NCBI GenBank assembly: GCA_032119475.1
Contig: JAUMCA010000062.1
Span: forward strand, 1 to 5,818
Length of the DNA: 5,818 nt
Source: F1-60-MAGs149 sp032119475
Lineage (GTDB): Bacteria; Actinomycetota; Thermoleophilia; Gaiellales; F1-60-MAGs149
Direction: 5' to 3'
Shown in pieces: positions 4,780 through 5,818 of this stretch (position 1 is its first letter; each line of letters starts with the position of its first letter). Both the position numbers and the translations under genes were made by a program. Under the pieces are notes generated by a model. It was not told where the DNA came from and ran no database searches. It saw nothing but the letters and a program-made list of their open reading frames with translations.

Positions 4780-5818
4780 ATCGGACGCGGGTGACCGCGC
4801 GGCCGCGGCCCGGGCGGAACAGCGGGAAGCCGTCGTTGACGATCTGCTGCCCACGCGAGAAGACGTGGACGACGCGGCCGGTCATCTCCAGGCCATGCCA
4901 CGCCGGCGCCTTGCCGCGCCCCTCGAGCTGCCCCGGGTCGACGGTCCACGTCGCGTCGGGGTCCACGAGGACGATGTCGCCGTCGGCGCCGATCTGCAGC
5001 GAGCCCTTGCGCGGCCAGATGCCGAGCCGGCGCGCCGGGCGCTCCGCCGCGATCGCGCACAGGGTCGGCAGGTCGATGCGCCCGGCCGCGACGCCGTGGG
5101 TGAGCAGCGCCGGCAGGAAGAGCTCGATCGACGCGATGCCGATCCACCCCTCCTTGCCGTTCATCGGCTCGTTGCGGTGGTCGGAGATGACGCCGTCCAG
5201 GCGGCCGTCCGCGAGCGCCGCCCAGAGGGCGTCGCGATCGTCGGCGTCGCCGAGCGGCGGGCGCACCGAGGCGCCCTCGGGGAGCGCGTCGAGGCAGAGG
5301 TGGGCGAGCGAGGTCGAGGCGGAGACCAGCCCATCTCCGAGCGCCTCGAGCGCGGCCGCGGATGTGACCGGAGCGGCGAACGGGGCGACGTCGGCGAGCG
5401 CGCCGAGGCTCGCGAGCGACTCCAGCCGACGTCGCTCGGAGAACGGGCCGAGCGCACCGCCGAGGTGCACGGTGATCGGCTGGCCCGCCACGGCGGCGAT
5501 GCGGAGGATCGCGCCGGGACCGGCGGTCGCGGCCTCGTCGACGGCGTCGAGGTCGAGGAACGCGCCGAGCAGACCGGGCTCGCCCGCCACGGCGGCGAGC
5601 TGCCCCGCGGTCTCCGGGGTGGGGCGACCGAGCCCGACGACGAGGCCCCAGTCGACGAAGACGTTGCCCGTGGTCCGTCCGACGGCGGCCGCGTAGACGG
5701 ACGCGACGGTGTCGCCGGGACCCGGGACCGCAGGCGCGACGATCGTCGTCACGCCGCCGCGGGCGGCCGCGATGGCACCGGAGCCCATATCGTCCGCCGG
5801 CGCCTGCGGCGTGCGCGC
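4778..5818 (-). CDS. cyclic amidohydrolase (dihydroorotase/allantoinase/hydantoinase type), N-terminus beyond window edge
   Basis: 346 codons are visible and the frame is open to the right edge, so the ATG at 5788 is probably internal. In relatives the HxH metal motif lies just before the GGVTT segment and here should be only a few residues past the edge. The superfamily hydrolyses cyclic amides such as allantoin, hydantoins, dihydropyrimidines and dihydroorotate. Visible landmarks in order are SGAIAAARGGVTTIV, PITVHLGG (metal-type His at 5465-5467), STSLAHLCLD (His at 5300-5302), RPPLGDADDRDALWAALADG, VISDHRNEP (catalytic-type Asp at 5180-5182) and the C-terminal beta-sandwich RKGSLQIGADGDIVLVDPDA. 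The lysine that is normally carboxylated to bridge two metals is missing: its region reads GLLGAFLDLDA, and no Lys occurs anywhere upstream of NGKEG in the visible part. Class I dihydroorotases use Asp there, so an Asp-type site or a non-catalytic homologue are both possible. The gene is convergent with the SDR operon. Confidence 0.85.
   Translation of the reverse strand, partial: ARTPQAPADDMGSGAIAAARGGVTTIVAPAVPGPGDTVASVYAAAVGRTTGNVFVDWGLVVGLGRPTPETAGQLAAVAGEPGLLGAFLDLDAVDEAATAGPGAILRIAAVAGQPITVHLGGALGPFSERRRLESLASLGALADVAPFAAPVTSAAALEALGDGLVSASTSLAHLCLDALPEGASVRPPLGDADDRDALWAALADGRLDGVISDHRNEPMNGKEGWIGIASIELFLPALLTHGVAAGRIDLPTLCAIAAERPARRLGIWPRKGSLQIGADGDIVLVDPDATWTVDPGQLEGRGKAPAWHGLEMTGRVVHVFSRGQQIVNDGFPLFRPGRGRAVTRVR

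Noticed and set aside
4718..4780. Short CRISPR array or attachment site
   Set aside because: There are only two units, in inverted rather than direct orientation, with a 3-bp spacer, and no integrase, cas gene or tRNA nearby.
4749..5696. A 315-codon + strand open frame antisense to the cyclic amidohydrolase, beginning inside the palindrome
   Set aside because: Its start is a by-product of the repeat (ATGAAAG-type arms create peptides such as NERG.PFIH in several frames), and the rest is Ser/Ala/Arg-rich shadow sequence.

Overview
The window is very GC-rich, with strong third-position G/C bias and closely packed genes. It contains part of a gene from the CPS_4081-type group of F420-dependent, luciferase-like oxidoreductases. 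Both traits fit a high-GC actinobacterium. The palindromic repeats and the general flavour of the proteins suggest Thermoleophilia/Solirubrobacterales (Conexibacter-like), but that placement is inference and a database search would settle it.

Layout from left to right. (1) The 3' two-thirds of an F420/flavin-dependent oxidoreductase on the + strand (2-649). (2) A short convergent intergenic region (650-770) with a small GC hairpin, an 11-bp tandem duplication and a perfect 41-bp palindrome. (3) On the - strand, a complete M20-family zinc hydrolase of the allantoate amidohydrolase/N-carbamoyl-L-amino acid hydrolase type (771-2009). (4) A 76-bp divergent promoter region. (5) A three-gene + strand operon: an HMG-CoA lyase-type enzyme (2086-2988), a 3-hydroxyisobutyrate dehydrogenase-type enzyme (3027-3929) and a short-chain dehydrogenase (3932-4720). 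(6) Two mirror-image 29-bp palindromes that fill the whole gap between convergent stop codons (4718-4780). (7) On the - strand, most of a cyclic amidohydrolase of the dihydroorotase/allantoinase/hydantoinase type, whose N-terminus lies beyond the right edge (4778 to >5818).

Taken together, the genes look like a catabolic island for a cyclic ureide, imide or hydantoin-like compound. The cyclic amidohydrolase would open the ring and the M20 enzyme would remove a carbamoyl or similar group. The two NAD-dependent dehydrogenases and the C-C lyase would process the carbon skeleton as a hydroxy acid and acyl-CoA, and the F420/flavin enzyme could carry out a ring or side-chain redox step. The substrate cannot be read from the sequence. 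Active-site departures in both hydrolases (no carboxylated lysine in the amidohydrolase; changes in the substrate-binding motifs of the M20 enzyme) argue against assigning them plainly to allantoin or pyrimidine breakdown.

The most distinctive non-coding signal is a family of REP-like palindromes. They share arms of the form AATGAAA...GGGG / CCCC...TTTCATT, and each one supplies or overlaps the stop codon of the gene beside it. No transposase or RAYT gene is present in the window. I see no RNA genes, CRISPR array, insertion sequence or defence system.
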